Source of the DNA: Chitinophagaceae bacterium C216
Lineage (GTDB): Bacteria > Bacteroidota > Bacteroidia > Chitinophagales > Chitinophagaceae
Assembly: GCA_028485475.2 (NCBI GenBank)
Contig: CP144143.1
Coordinates: forward strand, 1,302,001 to 1,366,000
Direction of reading: 5' to 3'
Length of the DNA stretch: 64,000 bases
The number at the start of each line of letters is the position of its first letter. The stretch's first letter is position 1. The notes under the pieces were generated by a model. That model saw nothing but the letters and a program-made list of their open reading frames with translations, had not been told where the DNA came from and ran no database searches. Below are positions 17,231 to 28,549 of the stretch, one piece after another. A program made the translations under genes and the position numbers.

Positions 17231-17268
17231 CAATAGGATTTCTTTTAGCAATAAAAGTGATCCTATTG
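17231..17268 (+). promoter_or_regulatory. Long stem-loop in the rpoB leader
   Basis: CAATAGGAT (17231-17239) pairs perfectly with ATCCTATTG (17260-17268); inside it CTTTTA pairs with TAAAAG around a GCAA (GNRA) loop, with a 2x2 internal loop TT/TG between the stems. No T-run follows, so it is not a terminator. A feedback or stability element for rpoB mRNA is possible. Confidence 0.5.
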
Positions 17269-17308
17269 GCATTTCTACAGGTCAATCATTAAAACCGGTT
17301 TAATATTT

Positions 17309-20300
17309 ATGTCTGCTACAAGCGTACAATCGAGAATTGATTTCGGAAAAATCAAACATTTAGCTGAAACACCTGATTTGCTCGAAGTTCAAATCCAATC
17401 TTTTAAAGAATTTTTTCAATTAGAAACTACTCCAGATAAGCGTAAGAATGAAGGGTTGTTCCGTGTGTTCAAGGATAACTTTCCGATTACCGATACCAGG
17501 AACATCTTCGTGCTGGAATTTCTGGATTACTTCATCGATCCGCCCCGTTACACCATCGAAGAGTGTATGGAGCGTGGATTAACTTATGCGGTTCCTCTGA
17601 AGGCTAAACTACGTTTGAGCTGTAATGACGAGGAGCACGTGGACTTCCAGACTATTGTTCAGGATGTATTCTTAGGTAATATTCCATATATGACCCCCCG
17701 CGGTACCTTTGTGATCAACGGTGCTGAGCGTGTGGTGGTTTCTCAGTTGCATCGTTCTCCCGGTGTATTCTTTGGTCAGTCTGTACACCCTAACGGTACT
17801 AAAATATATTCAGCTCGTGTGATTCCGTTTAAAGGAGCATGGATGGAGTTCGCTACCGATATTAATAACGTGATGTATGCTTACATCGATCGTAAAAAGA
17901 AATTCCCGGTAACGACTTTATTACGTGCTATCGGTTACGAAACCGATAAGGATATTTTGGAGCTGTTTGGTATGGCTGATGAAGTTCCCGGAGATAAAAA
18001 ATCGCTTCAAGCACATATCGGTAAACGCCTAGCCGCTCGTGTACTACGTACTTGGGTTGAGGACTTCGTGGATGAGGATACCGGAGAGGTGGTATCTATC
18101 GAGCGTAACGAAATTGTAATGGAGCGCGATACAGTATTGGATGAAGAAGCTATCGAAACCATTGTAGATATGGGAATCGATACTGTATTTGTACAAAGAG
18201 AAGATGTGGGCGGTGATTATGCCATCATTTATAACACTTTAAACAAAGATACTTCGAACAGCGAGCTGGAAGCGGTTCAGTTTATCTATCGTCAATTGAG
18301 AGGTGCTGACGCTCCGGATAACGAAACTGCTCGCGGTATTATTGATAAATTGTTCTTTAGCGACAAGCGTTACGACTTAGGCGAAGTAGGTCGTTATAAA
18401 ATTAACCGTAAACTGGGAATCGACGTATCGCTTGAGCAAAAAACACTTACTAAAGAAGATATTATCGAAATCATCAAATATCTGGTACGCCTTACCAATG
18501 GTAAAGCGGAGATTGATGATATCGACCACTTAAGTAACCGTCGTGTGCGTACCGTAGGAGAGCAGTTGTATGCTCAGTTTGGTGTAGGGTTGGCTCGTAT
18601 GGCCCGTACCATCCGCGAAAGAATGAATGTACGTGACAACGAGGTGTTCACTCCTGTGGATCTGATCAATGCCAGAACACTTTCTTCTGTGATTAACTCT
18701 TTCTTCGGAACATCACAGTTGTCTCAGTTCTTGGATCAGACCAACCCATTATCCGAAATTACCCACAAACGCCGTATCTCAGCTTTGGGTCCAGGTGGTT
18801 TAAGCCGTGAGCGTGCAGGCTTCGAGGTGCGTGACGTACACTACTCACACTACGGTCGTTTGTGTACCATTGAAACTCCTGAAGGACCCAACATCGGTTT
18901 GATTTCTACACTTTGCGTTCATGCTAAGATTAACGAAATGGGCTTCATCGAAACCCCCTATCGTAAGGTAGAGAACGGAAAGGTAGATATGAAGGAGCTG
19001 AAATACTTGAGTGCTGAAGAAGAAGATACCGCTAAGATCGCACAGGCCAATGCGCCAATCGATGACAACGGTAATTTCATCAACGATAGAGTAGAAAGTA
19101 GAGAAACAGGAGATTTCCCTGTCCTGGATAAAAGCGAGGTGGAATACATGGATGTGGCTCCGAACCAAATTGTGGGTCTGAGCGCCTCCTTAATTCCGTT
19201 CCTTGAGCACGACGATGCCAACCGTGCACTGATGGGATCCAACATGCAGCGTCAAGCTGTTCCATTATTGCGCCCAGATGTACCTATTGTGGGTACCGGA
19301 TTGGAAAGCAAGGCGGCACGTGATGCTAGAATCCAAATTCATGCAGAAGGTGACGGTGTAGTAGAATATGTGGATGCTAACGAAATTCATGTGCGTTACG
19401 AAAGAGATGTCACCCAAAAACTGGTAAGCTTCGAAGAAGATCTGAAAGTATACAAGCTCACCAAGTTTATTAAAACCAACCAAGAAACCTGTATCAACCT
19501 AGTGCCTGCTGTGAAGAAAGGACAAAAAGTAAAAGCGGGTGACTTCCTTACTGAAGGTTATGCAACTCGCGACGGAGAGCTGGCATTGGGTAAAAACCTC
19601 AAAGTGGCCTTCATGCCATGGAAAGGATACAACTTCGAGGATGCGATTGTGATTAGTGAGCGTGTGGTAAAAGAAGATCTCTTTACTTCTATCCACATTT
19701 CGGAATATGAGCTCGAAGTACGCGATACTAAGTTAGGAGAAGAAGAGCTGACAGCCGACATTCCTAACGTTTCTGAAGAAGCGACTAAAGACCTGGACGA
19801 AAACGGTATTATCCGTATAGGTGCGCAAATTAAAGAAGGTGATATCCTAATCGGTAAAATTACTCCTAAAGGAGAGAGCGATCCTACACCTGAAGAAAAA
19901 CTGTTGCGCGCTATCTTTGGAGATAAAGCAGGAGATGCCAAAGACGCCTCGCTGAAAGCTCCAAACGGAGTAGAAGGTGTGGTAATTGGCAAAAAGCTGT
20001 TCCAGCGTGCTAAGAAAGATAAAAATGCTAAGGCCCGTGAAAAAGCGGCCATGGAAAAGCTGGAAAAAGTACACGAGAAGAATGTTCAGGATCTGCAAAA
20101 CATCTTGCTAGATAAACTGGGCACTTTACTGGAAAATCAGGTTTCTGCCGGAGTGAAAAACAACTTCGACGAAATCGTGATTGGTAAAGGCGTGAAGTTT
20201 ACTTCTAAAAACCTAGCTTCTATTGACTATACCAATGTGAACCCGCTAGGATGGACTAATGATGAAGTGATTAATGAGCAGGTGAACACATTGCTGCACA

Positions 20301-21112
20301 ACTACAATATTAAGTATAACGAAGAGCTGGGTCGTTACAAGAGAGAGAAATTCAATATTTCTATCGGTGACGAGTTACCTGCCGGTGTGTTGAAATTGGC
20401 TAAAGTATATCTGGCCGTAAAACGTAAACTGAAGGTGGGTGATAAGATGGCGGGCCGTCACGGTAACAAGGGTATCGTAGCCAAAATCGTTCGTGAGGAA
20501 GATATGCCGTTCTTGGAAGACGGAACACCGGTAGATATCGTACTGAATCCGCTGGGGGTACCTTCTCGTATGAACCTCGGACAGATTTACGAAACCGTAC
20601 TGGGTTGGGCCGGTCAGAAACTAGGCGTAAAATTCGCAACACCGATTTTTGACGGTGCTGAGCCTCACGAAATCGAGGAGTACTGCGAAAAAGCAGGTAT
20701 TCCGAAATTCGGTCACACTTATTTGTATGATGGTGAAACCGGCGAACGCTTCCACCAGAAAGCAACCGTGGGTGTTATCTATATGATTAAACTGCACCAC
20801 ATGGTGGATGATAAGATGCACGCCCGTTCTATAGGACCATACAGCTTGATTACACAACAACCGTTGGGTGGTAAAGCACAGTTCGGTGGTCAGCGTTTCG
20901 GGGAAATGGAAGTGTGGGCATTGGAAGCTTACGGTGCATCCAACATCCTGCAAGAGTTGTTGACCATTAAGTCCGATGATATTGTGGGTCGCGCTAAGAC
21001 ATACGAAAGTATTGTGAAAGGTGAGAATATACCTCGCGCCGGAGTTCCTGAGTCGTTCAATGTATTAGTGCATGAACTGAGAGGATTGGGATTAGACTTA
21101 ACTTTTGAATAA
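17309..21112 (+). CDS. rpoB: DNA-directed RNA polymerase subunit beta
   Basis: A 1267-residue full-length beta subunit. Recognisable blocks include the rifampicin region with [20 protein letters not shown] and [13 protein letters not shown], then [55 protein letters not shown], and a C-terminal [18 protein letters not shown]. The rifampicin-site residues I can see look wild type (S/Q, D and H present in order). It is transcribed from its own promoter 140 nt upstream, not from rplKAJL as in most bacteria, and lies 93 nt before rpoC. Confidence 0.98.
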   Translation: MSATSVQSRIDFGKIKHLAETPDLLEVQIQSFKEFFQLETTPDKRKNEGLFRVFKDNFPITDTRNIFVLEFLDYFIDPPRYTIEECMERGLTYAVPLKAKLRLSCNDEEHVDFQTIVQDVFLGNIPYMTPRGTFVINGAERVVVSQLHRSPGVFFGQSVHPNGTKIYSARVIPFKGAWMEFATDINNVMYAYIDRKKKFPVTTLLRAIGYETDKDILELFGMADEVPGDKKSLQAHIGKRLAARVLRTWVEDFVDEDTGEVVSIERNEIVMERDTVLDEEAIETIVDMGIDTVFVQREDVGGDYAIIYNTLNKDTSNSELEAVQFIYRQLRGADAPDNETARGIIDKLFFSDKRYDLGEVGRYKINRKLGIDVSLEQKTLTKEDIIEIIKYLVRLTNGKAEIDDIDHLSNRRVRTVGEQLYAQFGVGLARMARTIRERMNVRDNEVFTPVDLINARTLSSVINSFFGTSQLSQFLDQTNPLSEITHKRRISALGPGGLSRERAGFEVRDVHYSHYGRLCTIETPEGPNIGLISTLCVHAKINEMGFIETPYRKVENGKVDMKELKYLSAEEEDTAKIAQANAPIDDNGNFINDRVESRETGDFPVLDKSEVEYMDVAPNQIVGLSASLIPFLEHDDANRALMGSNMQRQAVPLLRPDVPIVGTGLESKAARDARIQIHAEGDGVVEYVDANEIHVRYERDVTQKLVSFEEDLKVYKLTKFIKTNQETCINLVPAVKKGQKVKAGDFLTEGYATRDGELALGKNLKVAFMPWKGYNFEDAIVISERVVKEDLFTSIHISEYELEVRDTKLGEEELTADIPNVSEEATKDLDENGIIRIGAQIKEGDILIGKITPKGESDPTPEEKLLRAIFGDKAGDAKDASLKAPNGVEGVVIGKKLFQRAKKDKNAKAREKAAMEKLEKVHEKNVQDLQNILLDKLGTLLENQVSAGVKNNFDEIVIGKGVKFTSKNLASIDYTNVNPLGWTNDEVINEQVNTLLHNYNIKYNEELGRYKREKFNISIGDELPAGVLKLAKVYLAVKRKLKVGDKMAGRHGNKGIVAKIVREEDMPFLEDGTPVDIVLNPLGVPSRMNLGQIYETVLGWAGQKLGVKFATPIFDGAEPHEIEEYCEKAGIPKFGHTYLYDGETGERFHQKATVGVIYMIKLHHMVDDKMHARSIGPYSLITQQPLGGKAQFGGQRFGEMEVWALEAYGASNILQELLTIKSDDIVGRAKTYESIVKGENIPRAGVPESFNVLVHELRGLGLDLTFE

Positions 21113-21120
21113 TCGCATTA

Positions 21121-21143
21121 TTCCCTGAACCACCTTCAGGGAA
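21121..21143 (+). repeat. Intercistronic hairpin between rpoB and rpoC
   Basis: Perfect 9-bp inverted repeat TTCCCTGAA (21121-21129) and TTCAGGGAA (21135-21143) with a 5-nt loop and no T-run. Likely an mRNA processing or stability hairpin rather than a terminator. Confidence 0.6.
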
Positions 21144-21205
21144 TACCTCATTCGGAACTTAGGAATCAATATCAAATTAAAAATTCTAAATTAGAAATAA
21201 ATCTA

Positions 21206-24200
21206 ATGGCTACTAAAAAAGACAATCGTCCAAAAGCATCGTTTTCAAGAATTACAATTAGCTTAGCCTCTCCCGACTCTATTCTGGAAAGAAGCTATGG
21301 CGAAGTGTTAAAGCCTGAAACGATCAACTATCGTACTTATAAGCCGGAGCGCGATGGTCTATTCTGCGAAAGAATCTTTGGTCCGGTAAAGGACTACGAA
21401 TGTGCTTGTGGTAAGTACAAACGTATACGCTATAAAGGAATTGTGTGCGACAGATGTGGTGTAGAAGTAACCGAGAAGAAAGTACGCCGTGAGCGTATGG
21501 GGCACATTAAATTGGTGGTGCCTGTAGTACACATCTGGTATTTTAAATCACTCCCTAACAAAATCGGTTACCTGCTGGGAATGAGCTCCAAAAAACTGGA
21601 GAGCATTATTTACTACGAACGCTATGTAGTAATTCAGCCGGGAGTACGAGCCGATAAGGGACAAAACTATGGCGACCTCTTAACAGAAGAGGAATATCTG
21701 GATATACTGGATGCTTTGCCCAAAGACAACCAGTATTTACCTGATGATGATCCTCAAAAGTTCATCGCCAAAATGGGTGCAGAAGCCATTCACGATTTGC
21801 TGCAGAGAATAGACTTAGACCAACTGTCTTTCGATCTGCGCAATGCTGCTGCCACCGAAACATCACAACAACGTAAGGCCGACGCATTGAAACGCTTAAG
21901 TGTAGTAGAGGCCTTCCGCGATGCTAACTCCAGAATTACCAACCGTCCTGAATGGATGGTGATGCAATACATCCCCGTAATTCCACCGGAGCTACGTCCG
22001 CTGGTTCCACTGGATGGTGGTCGTTTTGCCTCTTCAGACCTGAACGATCTATATCGTCGGGTAATTATTCGTAACAACCGTCTGAAACGTCTCATTGAAA
22101 TCAAAGCTCCTGAAGTGATTCTGCGTAACGAAAAGCGTATGCTTCAGGAAGCGATCGATTCTCTGTTCGATAACAGCCGTAAATCCAATGCCGTAAAAGC
22201 AGAAGGTGGTCGTGCGCTGAAATCGCTTTCCGATGTGCTGAAAGGTAAACAAGGACGTTTCCGTCAGAACCTGCTGGGTAAACGTGTTGACTACTCAGGT
22301 CGTTCGGTAATCGTTGTAGGTCCCGAATTAAAAATTCACGAATGTGGTCTGCCAAAAGATATGGCGGCCGAGCTGTTCAAGCCGTTTATCATTCGTAAAC
22401 TGATAGAAAGAGGTATTGTAAAAACCGTAAAATCGGCAAGAAAGCTGGTAGATAAAAAAGAAGCGGTAGTTTGGGATATCCTCGAAAATATTTTGAAAGG
22501 ACATCCGGTTCTGCTCAACCGTGCCCCAACACTGCACCGTTTGTCGATCCAGGCGTTCCAGCCTAAATTGATTGAGGGTAAAGCTATTCAGCTGCACCCG
22601 CTGGTAACCGCCGCGTTTAACGCCGACTTCGATGGTGACCAGATGGCGGTGCACGTACCGCTAAGCAATGCGGCTATCCTAGAAGCACAGCTGCTGATGC
22701 TGGCTTCTCACAATATTCTTAACCCTCAGAACGGTACTCCTATCACACTACCTTCTCAGGACATGGTACTTGGTCTGTATTATCTGACTAAGGGTAAAAA
22801 ATCTACCGATACTGAGATTGTGCGTGGAGAGGGTAAAGTGTTCTATTCCGCCGAAGAAGTAATTATCGCATATAACGAAAAGCGCGTAGATCTTCACGCT
22901 TGGATTAAGGTAAGAGCTAAAGTAAGAAAAGAAAACGGAGAGCTGAAGACCCAATTGATTGAAACCACAGTAGGTCGTGTGATCTTCAACCAGTTCGTAC
23001 CTGAAGAAGTAGGTTTTGTAAATGCGCTATTGACTAAAAAGAACCTGCGTGAAATCATTGGTGATATTATCGAAATTACCAATGTTCCCAAAACGGCGAA
23101 ATTCCTTGACGATATTAAGCAGTTAGGTTTCCGCACAGCGTTCGAAGGTGGTCTGTCGTTCAGCATCAACGACCTGATTGTTCCTGAAATTAAGCAAGAG
23201 TTGCTCGAAAATGCAAAAAGTGAAGTAGATGAAGTGTGGGATAACTATAACATGGGCTTGATCACCAACAACGAACGTTATAACCAGATAGTAGATATCT
23301 GGAGCCGTGTGGATACCCGCCTTACAGAAACACTGATTCGTGAACTGGCATCAGACAGACAAGGTTTCAACTCCGTATACATGATGCTGGATTCAGGAGC
23401 TCGTGGTTCTAAGCAGCAGATTAAACAGCTAGCCGGTATGAGGGGACTCATGGCTAAGCCTAGAAAATCTGGTTCTACCGGTTCAGAAATTATCGAAAAC
23501 CCAATTCTGTCAAACTTTAAGGGTGGACTGAACGTATTGGATTACTTCATTTCTACACACGGTGCTCGTAAAGGTCTTGCGGATACAGCGTTGAAGACAG
23601 CTGATGCGGGTTATCTGACTCGTCGTCTGGTAGACGTAGCACAAGATGTGGTAATCACAGAAGAAGATTGTGGTACACTGCGTGGTATCAGCATCTCAGC
23701 TCTGAAAGACAATGAGGATATTATAGAACCATTAGCAGATAGAATTGAGGGCCGTACCTCATTGCATGATGTATATCATCCTCTAACTGATGAGCTGATC
23801 ATTGAAGCTGGTAAGGAAATTTCTCCTGCCATTGCCAAGAAGATTGAAGATGTCGGTATTGAGTCTATTGAAATCCGTTCTGTACTGACTTGTGAAAGTA
23901 AACGCGGATGTTGTGTGAAGTGTTACGGTAAGAACCTGGCTTCTGGTTATCTAGCTCAAAAAGGTGATGCAGTGGGTATCATTGCTGCTCAATCCATCGG
24001 TGAGCCTGGTACTCAGCTTACACTTCGTACCTTCCACGTGGGTGGTGTGGCCGGTTCTGCATCTGTAGAATCTACATTAACGGCTAAGTTCGATGGTGTG
24101 ATCCAGTTCGACGGGGTACGTTCTGTAATAACTACTAATGCTGAAGGAGAGGAAGTGAAAGTGGTGATTGGTCGTACCGGTGAAGTACGTATCATCGATA

Positions 24201-25498
24201 CTAAGAACGATAGACTGCTCATCACCAATAACATTCCTTACGGTTCTACCCTTATGGTGAAAGATGGGCAGAAGGTGAGCAAAGGCGATGTGATTTGCTC
24301 TTGGGACCCCTACAATAACGTAATCATTGCTGAGGTAGATGGTGTACTGAAATTTGAAAACGTTATTGAAGGTGTTACATACCGTGAGGAAGCGGATGAA
24401 CAAACTGGACACCGCGAAAAAGTGGTTATCGAAACCAGAGATAAAACTAAGATTCCTTCAATTATCATAGAAGGTAAGACTTCCAAATCTTACAACTTGC
24501 CTACCGGTAGCCATATCATGCTCGAAGAGGGCGAAGAAGTGAAAGCCGGTAAAGTGTTGGTAAAAATACCTCGTATCTTAGGAAAGGTAAAAGATATCAC
24601 CGGAGGTCTGCCGCGCGTAACTGAGCTGTTTGAAGCTCGTAACCCAAGCAACCCTGCTGTAGTTTCTGAAATTGATGGTGTGGTAACAATGGGTTCTGTA
24701 AAACGTGGTAACCGTGAAATTATCGTTGAAGCTAAGGACGGCGTAACCAGAAAATATCTGGTTCCGTTGACCAGACAAATCCTAGCTCAAGATGGCGATT
24801 TCGTTAAAGCCGGTACTCCGTTAAGTGATGGTCAAGTTTCGCCTCAGGATATTTTATCCATCCAAGGTCCATTTGCGGTACAGCAATATGTGGTGAACGA
24901 AATTCAGGAGGTATACCGCTTACAGGGTGTGAAGATCAACGATAAACACATTGAGGTGATTGTGCGTCAGATGATGCGTAAGGTAAGCATCGTAGATCCG
25001 GGTGATACTCGCTTCCTCGAGGATGATTTGGTAGATAAATTCGAATTCATTGAAGAGAACGATTATATCTTCGACAAAAAGGTGGTAACAGATCCGGGAG
25101 ATTCTACTAAGCTGCGTGCAGGACAAATCGTAAGCCTGCGCGAGTTAAGAGAAGAAAACTCACTGTTGCGCCGTGCAGATAAGAAACTGGTAGAGTATAG
25201 GGATGCAAGACCTGCTACTTCAGCGCCTACCTTGTTAGGTATTACTAAGGCTTCTCTGGGAGTACAAAGCTGGATCTCTGCAGCTTCGTTCCAAGAAACT
25301 ACCAAAGTGCTTTCTGCTGCAGCTATTCAAGGTAAGGCCGATGAAATGCTGGGCTTGAAAGAAAATGTGATTACCGGTCACCATATCCCTGCAGGTACAG
25401 GATTGCGTGAGTTTGAGAATATGATTGTGGGCAGCAAAGAGGAATACGAGTTGTTACAAACAACCCGTGAAGCCATGTCTTTTGACGAAGAAGAGTAA
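21206..25498 (+). CDS. rpoC: DNA-directed RNA polymerase subunit beta'
   Basis: A 1430-residue full-length beta' subunit. The N-terminal zinc site has [20 protein letters not shown], the active-site metal motif [12 protein letters not shown] is coded near 22619-22654, and the second zinc site reads [13 protein letters not shown]. Trigger-loop and bridge-helix blocks ([39 protein letters not shown]) are intact. It is cotranscribed with rpoB and ends at a strong terminator. Confidence 0.98.
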   Translation: MATKKDNRPKASFSRITISLASPDSILERSYGEVLKPETINYRTYKPERDGLFCERIFGPVKDYECACGKYKRIRYKGIVCDRCGVEVTEKKVRRERMGHIKLVVPVVHIWYFKSLPNKIGYLLGMSSKKLESIIYYERYVVIQPGVRADKGQNYGDLLTEEEYLDILDALPKDNQYLPDDDPQKFIAKMGAEAIHDLLQRIDLDQLSFDLRNAAATETSQQRKADALKRLSVVEAFRDANSRITNRPEWMVMQYIPVIPPELRPLVPLDGGRFASSDLNDLYRRVIIRNNRLKRLIEIKAPEVILRNEKRMLQEAIDSLFDNSRKSNAVKAEGGRALKSLSDVLKGKQGRFRQNLLGKRVDYSGRSVIVVGPELKIHECGLPKDMAAELFKPFIIRKLIERGIVKTVKSARKLVDKKEAVVWDILENILKGHPVLLNRAPTLHRLSIQAFQPKLIEGKAIQLHPLVTAAFNADFDGDQMAVHVPLSNAAILEAQLLMLASHNILNPQNGTPITLPSQDMVLGLYYLTKGKKSTDTEIVRGEGKVFYSAEEVIIAYNEKRVDLHAWIKVRAKVRKENGELKTQLIETTVGRVIFNQFVPEEVGFVNALLTKKNLREIIGDIIEITNVPKTAKFLDDIKQLGFRTAFEGGLSFSINDLIVPEIKQELLENAKSEVDEVWDNYNMGLITNNERYNQIVDIWSRVDTRLTETLIRELASDRQGFNSVYMMLDSGARGSKQQIKQLAGMRGLMAKPRKSGSTGSEIIENPILSNFKGGLNVLDYFISTHGARKGLADTALKTADAGYLTRRLVDVAQDVVITEEDCGTLRGISISALKDNEDIIEPLADRIEGRTSLHDVYHPLTDELIIEAGKEISPAIAKKIEDVGIESIEIRSVLTCESKRGCCVKCYGKNLASGYLAQKGDAVGIIAAQSIGEPGTQLTLRTFHVGGVAGSASVESTLTAKFDGVIQFDGVRSVITTNAEGEEVKVVIGRTGEVRIIDTKNDRLLITNNIPYGSTLMVKDGQKVSKGDVICSWDPYNNVIIAEVDGVLKFENVIEGVTYREEADEQTGHREKVVIETRDKTKIPSIIIEGKTSKSYNLPTGSHIMLEEGEEVKAGKVLVKIPRILGKVKDITGGLPRVTELFEARNPSNPAVVSEIDGVVTMGSVKRGNREIIVEAKDGVTRKYLVPLTRQILAQDGDFVKAGTPLSDGQVSPQDILSIQGPFAVQQYVVNEIQEVYRLQGVKINDKHIEVIVRQMMRKVSIVDPGDTRFLEDDLVDKFEFIEENDYIFDKKVVTDPGDSTKLRAGQIVSLRELREENSLLRRADKKLVEYRDARPATSAPTLLGITKASLGVQSWISAASFQETTKVLSAAAIQGKADEMLGLKENVITGHHIPAGTGLREFENMIVGSKEEYELLQTTREAMSFDEEE

Positions 25499-25521
25499 TC
25501 GTGTTACTCAGAAAATTATAC

Positions 25522-25552
25522 AAGGAGCAATCGATAAGGTTGCTCCTTTTTT
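25522..25552 (+). terminator. Terminator after rpoC
   Basis: AAGGAGCAA (25522-25530) pairs perfectly with TTGCTCCTT (25540-25548), followed by further T residues. Confidence 0.9.
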
Positions 25553-25713
25553 ATTATTTGTAGTGTTATATAATCATAACATTATAAAAGCAACCCTATT
25601 GCTTGGGTTCAAGTATTGGCGACGGATTCCGTTAACCCTTTCCTAAGAAACGGCTTTATATTCGTTTTTTTTAGGATTGATCCTTATATTGCAACTTTAA
25701 AATCTATATAACT

Positions 25714-26322
25714 ATGAAGCAAGCCTTATTGGTGGTAAATGCGTTTTTGCTGGTTGCAGTTTCCTACTTACTGTATAAGGATTTTACAAGGAAAGATACC
25801 GTTCCAAGTGCTGCTGCAGCCCAAGCAATCGATAAGGACTCGCTCGCAAACAAGCGTATTTTGTTTGCTTATATTAATCCAGATTCCATACAGAATCAAT
25901 ATATACTGGCAAAAGAAGTTTCCAAAGAGTTTGAAAGAAAAAGTGAAGCGCTGAATAATGAAATCAGCAAAATGGAGCGCGCATATAAAGAGAAGTTGGA
26001 AAAATATCAAGAGAAAGCTCCTACCATGACGGAGGAAGAAATGAATGCCGCCAGACAGGATATGGAGGTAACCCAAAGACAAATGGTTGAACGGAAACAG
26101 GCACTGGAAGAGGAGTTTGGCCAGTGGATAGCATCCAGAAATGTAAGTGTACGCAAAAAAATACAGGAATTTTTAAAGAAGTATAATGCCAACGGCATGT
26201 ATACTTTTATCTTCTCGCACGAAAATTTCTTTTATTATAGCGACCCCGCTTATGATATTACAAAGGAAGTTATAAAGGGACTCAACGAAGAATATAAAAC
26301 AGCTTCGAAAAAAGAAAAATAA
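25714..26322 (+). CDS. OmpH/Skp-like periplasmic protein
   Basis: A 202-residue protein. The N-terminal hydrophobic segment (QALLVVNAFLLVAVSYLLY) acts as a signal or anchor, then the charged helical arms typical of Skp/OmpH: SKEFERKSEALNNEISKMER, YKEKLEKYQEKAPTMTEEEM, ending in a short beta part with YTFIFSHENFFYYSDPAYDI that matches the OmpH end. Family members are trimeric chaperones for outer-membrane proteins. The uncleaved-looking N-terminus suggests a membrane-anchored version. It follows rpoC after a terminator and converges on mtaB with a 12-bp gap. Confidence 0.8.
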   Translation: MKQALLVVNAFLLVAVSYLLYKDFTRKDTVPSAAAAQAIDKDSLANKRILFAYINPDSIQNQYILAKEVSKEFERKSEALNNEISKMERAYKEKLEKYQEKAPTMTEEEMNAARQDMEVTQRQMVERKQALEEEFGQWIASRNVSVRKKIQEFLKKYNANGMYTFIFSHENFFYYSDPAYDITKEVIKGLNEEYKTASKKEK

Positions 26323-26334
26323 GACCCTTTGTAA

Positions 26335-27624
26335 TTATAAGGTCCACTCTACGATTTGGTTGGCCCATTCCTCTTTAAAAGGAGCGGTAACTCGGATGTA
26401 GTTATCGGTATAACCTTCCATCATACCATTTTTATTATGGTGTTCGAATAACACTTTGCGTGTTTGTCCGGCGTGTTGCGCCTCGAAATACTGCGATTTC
26501 ATATAGGACAAATTGCGCAATATCTTATTTCGCTCGTGACGAACATGCATAGGTACTACCGGTTTCTGCGTGAGGGCGTGTGTATTATCTCGTTCAGAAT
26601 AAGTAAATACATGCAAATAGGTAATATCCAGTTCGTGAAGGAAATTATAAGTTTCTTGGAAGTCTTCATCGGCTTCTCCCGGAAAACCTACAATGACATC
26701 CACACCAATAGCACAATGTGGCATAAATTGCTTAATAAGCCCTACACGTTCTGCATATAATTCGCGTCTATATCGACGACGCATCATTCCCAGAACCTTG
26801 TTACTACCGCTTTGCAAAGGAATGTGAAAATGCGGCATAAACCTACGACTGTTAGCCACAAACTCTATAATCTCGTTGGTAAGCAGATTGGGTTCGATAG
26901 ACGAAATACGATAACGTTCAATTCCTTCAACTCTATCCAGTTCCTGAATTAGTTTATAAAAATTTTCTTCACGCTGGTTGAGTCCTATTGGACCATTACC
27001 ATCAGGGCCTTTTCCGAAATCTCCTAAGTTAATACCCGTAAGTACAATTTCCTTGACTCCGCTAGCTGCCAGCGCTTCGGCATTTTTAACCACATTGGCA
27101 ATACTATCACTACGACTCTTTCCACGAGCCATGGGTATAGTACAGAAAGAGCAGTTATAATCGCATCCATCTTGTACTTTTAAAAAAGTGCGCGTGCGGT
27201 CGTTGATAGAGTAGGAGGCATTAAAGCCGGTGACATCTTCAATATCGCAACTGCATATCTTAGCCGAGTCGCCTTTGGATATTTCTCTGAGATGTTTAAC
27301 AATATTAAATTTTTCCGCGGCTCCCAATACAAGGTCTACTCCCGGAATTTCAGCAATTTCTTTAGGTTTTAATTGTGCGTAGCAACCCGTGATAACGATA
27401 ATGCTTGCTGGCGCTTTACGCTGAATACGGCGTACCAATTGCCGACATTCCTTGTCTGCATTTTCCGTCACCGAGCAGGTATTAATTACGTATATGTCGG
27501 CAGCATCCGTAAATTCACGTTTCTCAAACCCCTCATTTTCCATCAAGCGGGACAACGAGGAAGTCTCAGAGTAGTTTAATTTACAGCCTAATGTGTGAAA
27601 AGCTACAGTTTTCGCGCCTTGCAT
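26335..27624 (-). CDS. mtaB: tRNA t6A37 methylthiotransferase MtaB
   Basis: A 429-residue radical SAM methylthiotransferase. The N-terminal UPF0004 domain has the cluster cysteines C14 (TLGCKLN), C50 and C81; the radical SAM motif is C154-DYN-C158-SF-C161; the C-terminal part is a TRAM-like region. The sequence GCKLNYSETS and the three-Cys pattern favour MtaB (ms2t6A37 of tRNA) over MiaB or RimO. It is transcribed from a predicted promoter only 8 nt upstream and is divergent from the acyltransferase gene. Confidence 0.93.
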   Translation of the reverse strand: MQGAKTVAFHTLGCKLNYSETSSLSRLMENEGFEKREFTDAADIYVINTCSVTENADKECRQLVRRIQRKAPASIIVITGCYAQLKPKEIAEIPGVDLVLGAAEKFNIVKHLREISKGDSAKICSCDIEDVTGFNASYSINDRTRTFLKVQDGCDYNCSFCTIPMARGKSRSDSIANVVKNAEALAASGVKEIVLTGINLGDFGKGPDGNGPIGLNQREENFYKLIQELDRVEGIERYRISSIEPNLLTNEIIEFVANSRRFMPHFHIPLQSGSNKVLGMMRRRYRRELYAERVGLIKQFMPHCAIGVDVIVGFPGEADEDFQETYNFLHELDITYLHVFTYSERDNTHALTQKPVVPMHVRHERNKILRNLSYMKSQYFEAQHAGQTRKVLFEHHNKNGMMEGYTDNYIRVTAPFKEEWANQIVEWTL

Positions 27625-27631
27625 AAGTCTG

Positions 27632-27639
27632 CAAAGGTA
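27632..27639 (-). promoter_or_regulatory. mtaB promoter -7 box, near-leaderless
   Basis: On the minus strand TACCTTTG, a perfect TAnnTTTG, ends 7 nt before the mtaB ATG. Transcription should begin within a few bases of the start codon, giving an almost leaderless mRNA. Confidence 0.6.
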
Positions 27640-27762
27640 CTTCTTTTATCGGGATTTTACGCGGTTTAGCGTTCCGGGTAGCTAACGGTAAATTCTCGAC
27701 ACCACGGGGCTTATGAATGCGTATTTTGGAGGGGAGGTAGACCATTCTATCAACTTTCCTGC

Positions 27763-27770
27763 TACATTTG
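27763..27770 (+). promoter_or_regulatory. Acyltransferase promoter -7 box, near-leaderless
   Basis: TACATTTG matches TAnnTTTG and ends 9 nt before the ATG at 27780. This also argues against the in-frame TTG at 27768 as the start, because that codon lies inside the box. Confidence 0.55.
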
Positions 27771-27779
27771 TTACAGAAT

Positions 27780-28520
27780 ATGAAGTTTTTACGATTTCTT
27801 TTCACTTTATATGCCGCCATCATTTTTGTTGTATTGATGCTGCTAATTTTTCCCTTGGTGGTGATAGCAAGCCTTTGGGGGCGTATCAAGGGAGGGAATA
27901 TGATTTACAGGCTTTGTACATTTTGGGCCGATGTGTGGTTTGCCTTGGTATGTATACGTGTCAAGAAAATATACCAACCAGGCTATCGCAAAACGCCAAG
28001 GAGTATTATTGTGGCTAACCATATTTCCTACATGGATATTCCTATGTTGGTGAAGGTATTTCGGGAGCCGGTGCGTCCACTAGGAAAAATTGAAATGACT
28101 AAAGTGCCCATTTTTGGATTTATTTATAAGAATGCCATCGTAACGGTAGATAGAAGTGATGCGGCACATCGTGCTGCCAGTCTGAAAATTTTGCGTTCTA
28201 TTTTAAATAAAGGGATATCCATATTCGTATTCCCCGAGGGAACTTTCAATGAAACTCATCAACCATTAAAAGAATTTTACAACGGAGCATTCAAGCTAGC
28301 TGTAGAAACACAAACTCCTATACAACCGGTACTTTTTTTAGATACTTTTGATAGAATGCATTATAGCAGCGTGTTCTCTTTAAACCCGGGCATTAGTCGA
28401 GTTGTTTTTCTGGATACCGTTTCTGTTGCCAATAAAAGTATGCATACAGTAAAAGAAGAAGTATTTTTAGCAATGGAACAAGCCTTGAGAGAATATCGTG
28501 CAACATGGATTAAGGGTTAA
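27780..28520 (+). CDS. 1-acyl-sn-glycerol-3-phosphate acyltransferase (PlsC-like)
   Basis: A 246-residue protein starting MKFLRFLFTLYAAIIF. It has two N-terminal membrane segments, then the acyltransferase motif HISYMD (HX4D), the second block FVFPEGTFN, and substrate-binding text IQPVLFLDT. It makes phosphatidic acid from lysophosphatidic acid at the inner membrane, or acylates another lysolipid; the family cannot be split further by eye. It lies 29 bp before priA and may be cotranscribed with it. Confidence 0.88.
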   Translation: MKFLRFLFTLYAAIIFVVLMLLIFPLVVIASLWGRIKGGNMIYRLCTFWADVWFALVCIRVKKIYQPGYRKTPRSIIVANHISYMDIPMLVKVFREPVRPLGKIEMTKVPIFGFIYKNAIVTVDRSDAAHRAASLKILRSILNKGISIFVFPEGTFNETHQPLKEFYNGAFKLAVETQTPIQPVLFLDTFDRMHYSSVFSLNPGISRVVFLDTVSVANKSMHTVKEEVFLAMEQALREYRATWIKG

Positions 28521-28549
28521 GTGAGCTCATTTTGGACTAAACAGATGGA

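Noticed and set aside
12051-17308. Mobile element inserted between rplL and rpoB
   Set aside because: No transposase, terminal repeats or target duplication were seen, and base composition looks like the neighbourhood.
19558-20052. 164-codon open frame on the minus strand inside rpoB
   Set aside because: A shadow of the rpoB codons with no start context, and low-complexity Ser/Leu composition.
21121-21143. Terminator between rpoB and rpoC
   Set aside because: Perfect stem but no T-run, and termination here would cut off rpoC.
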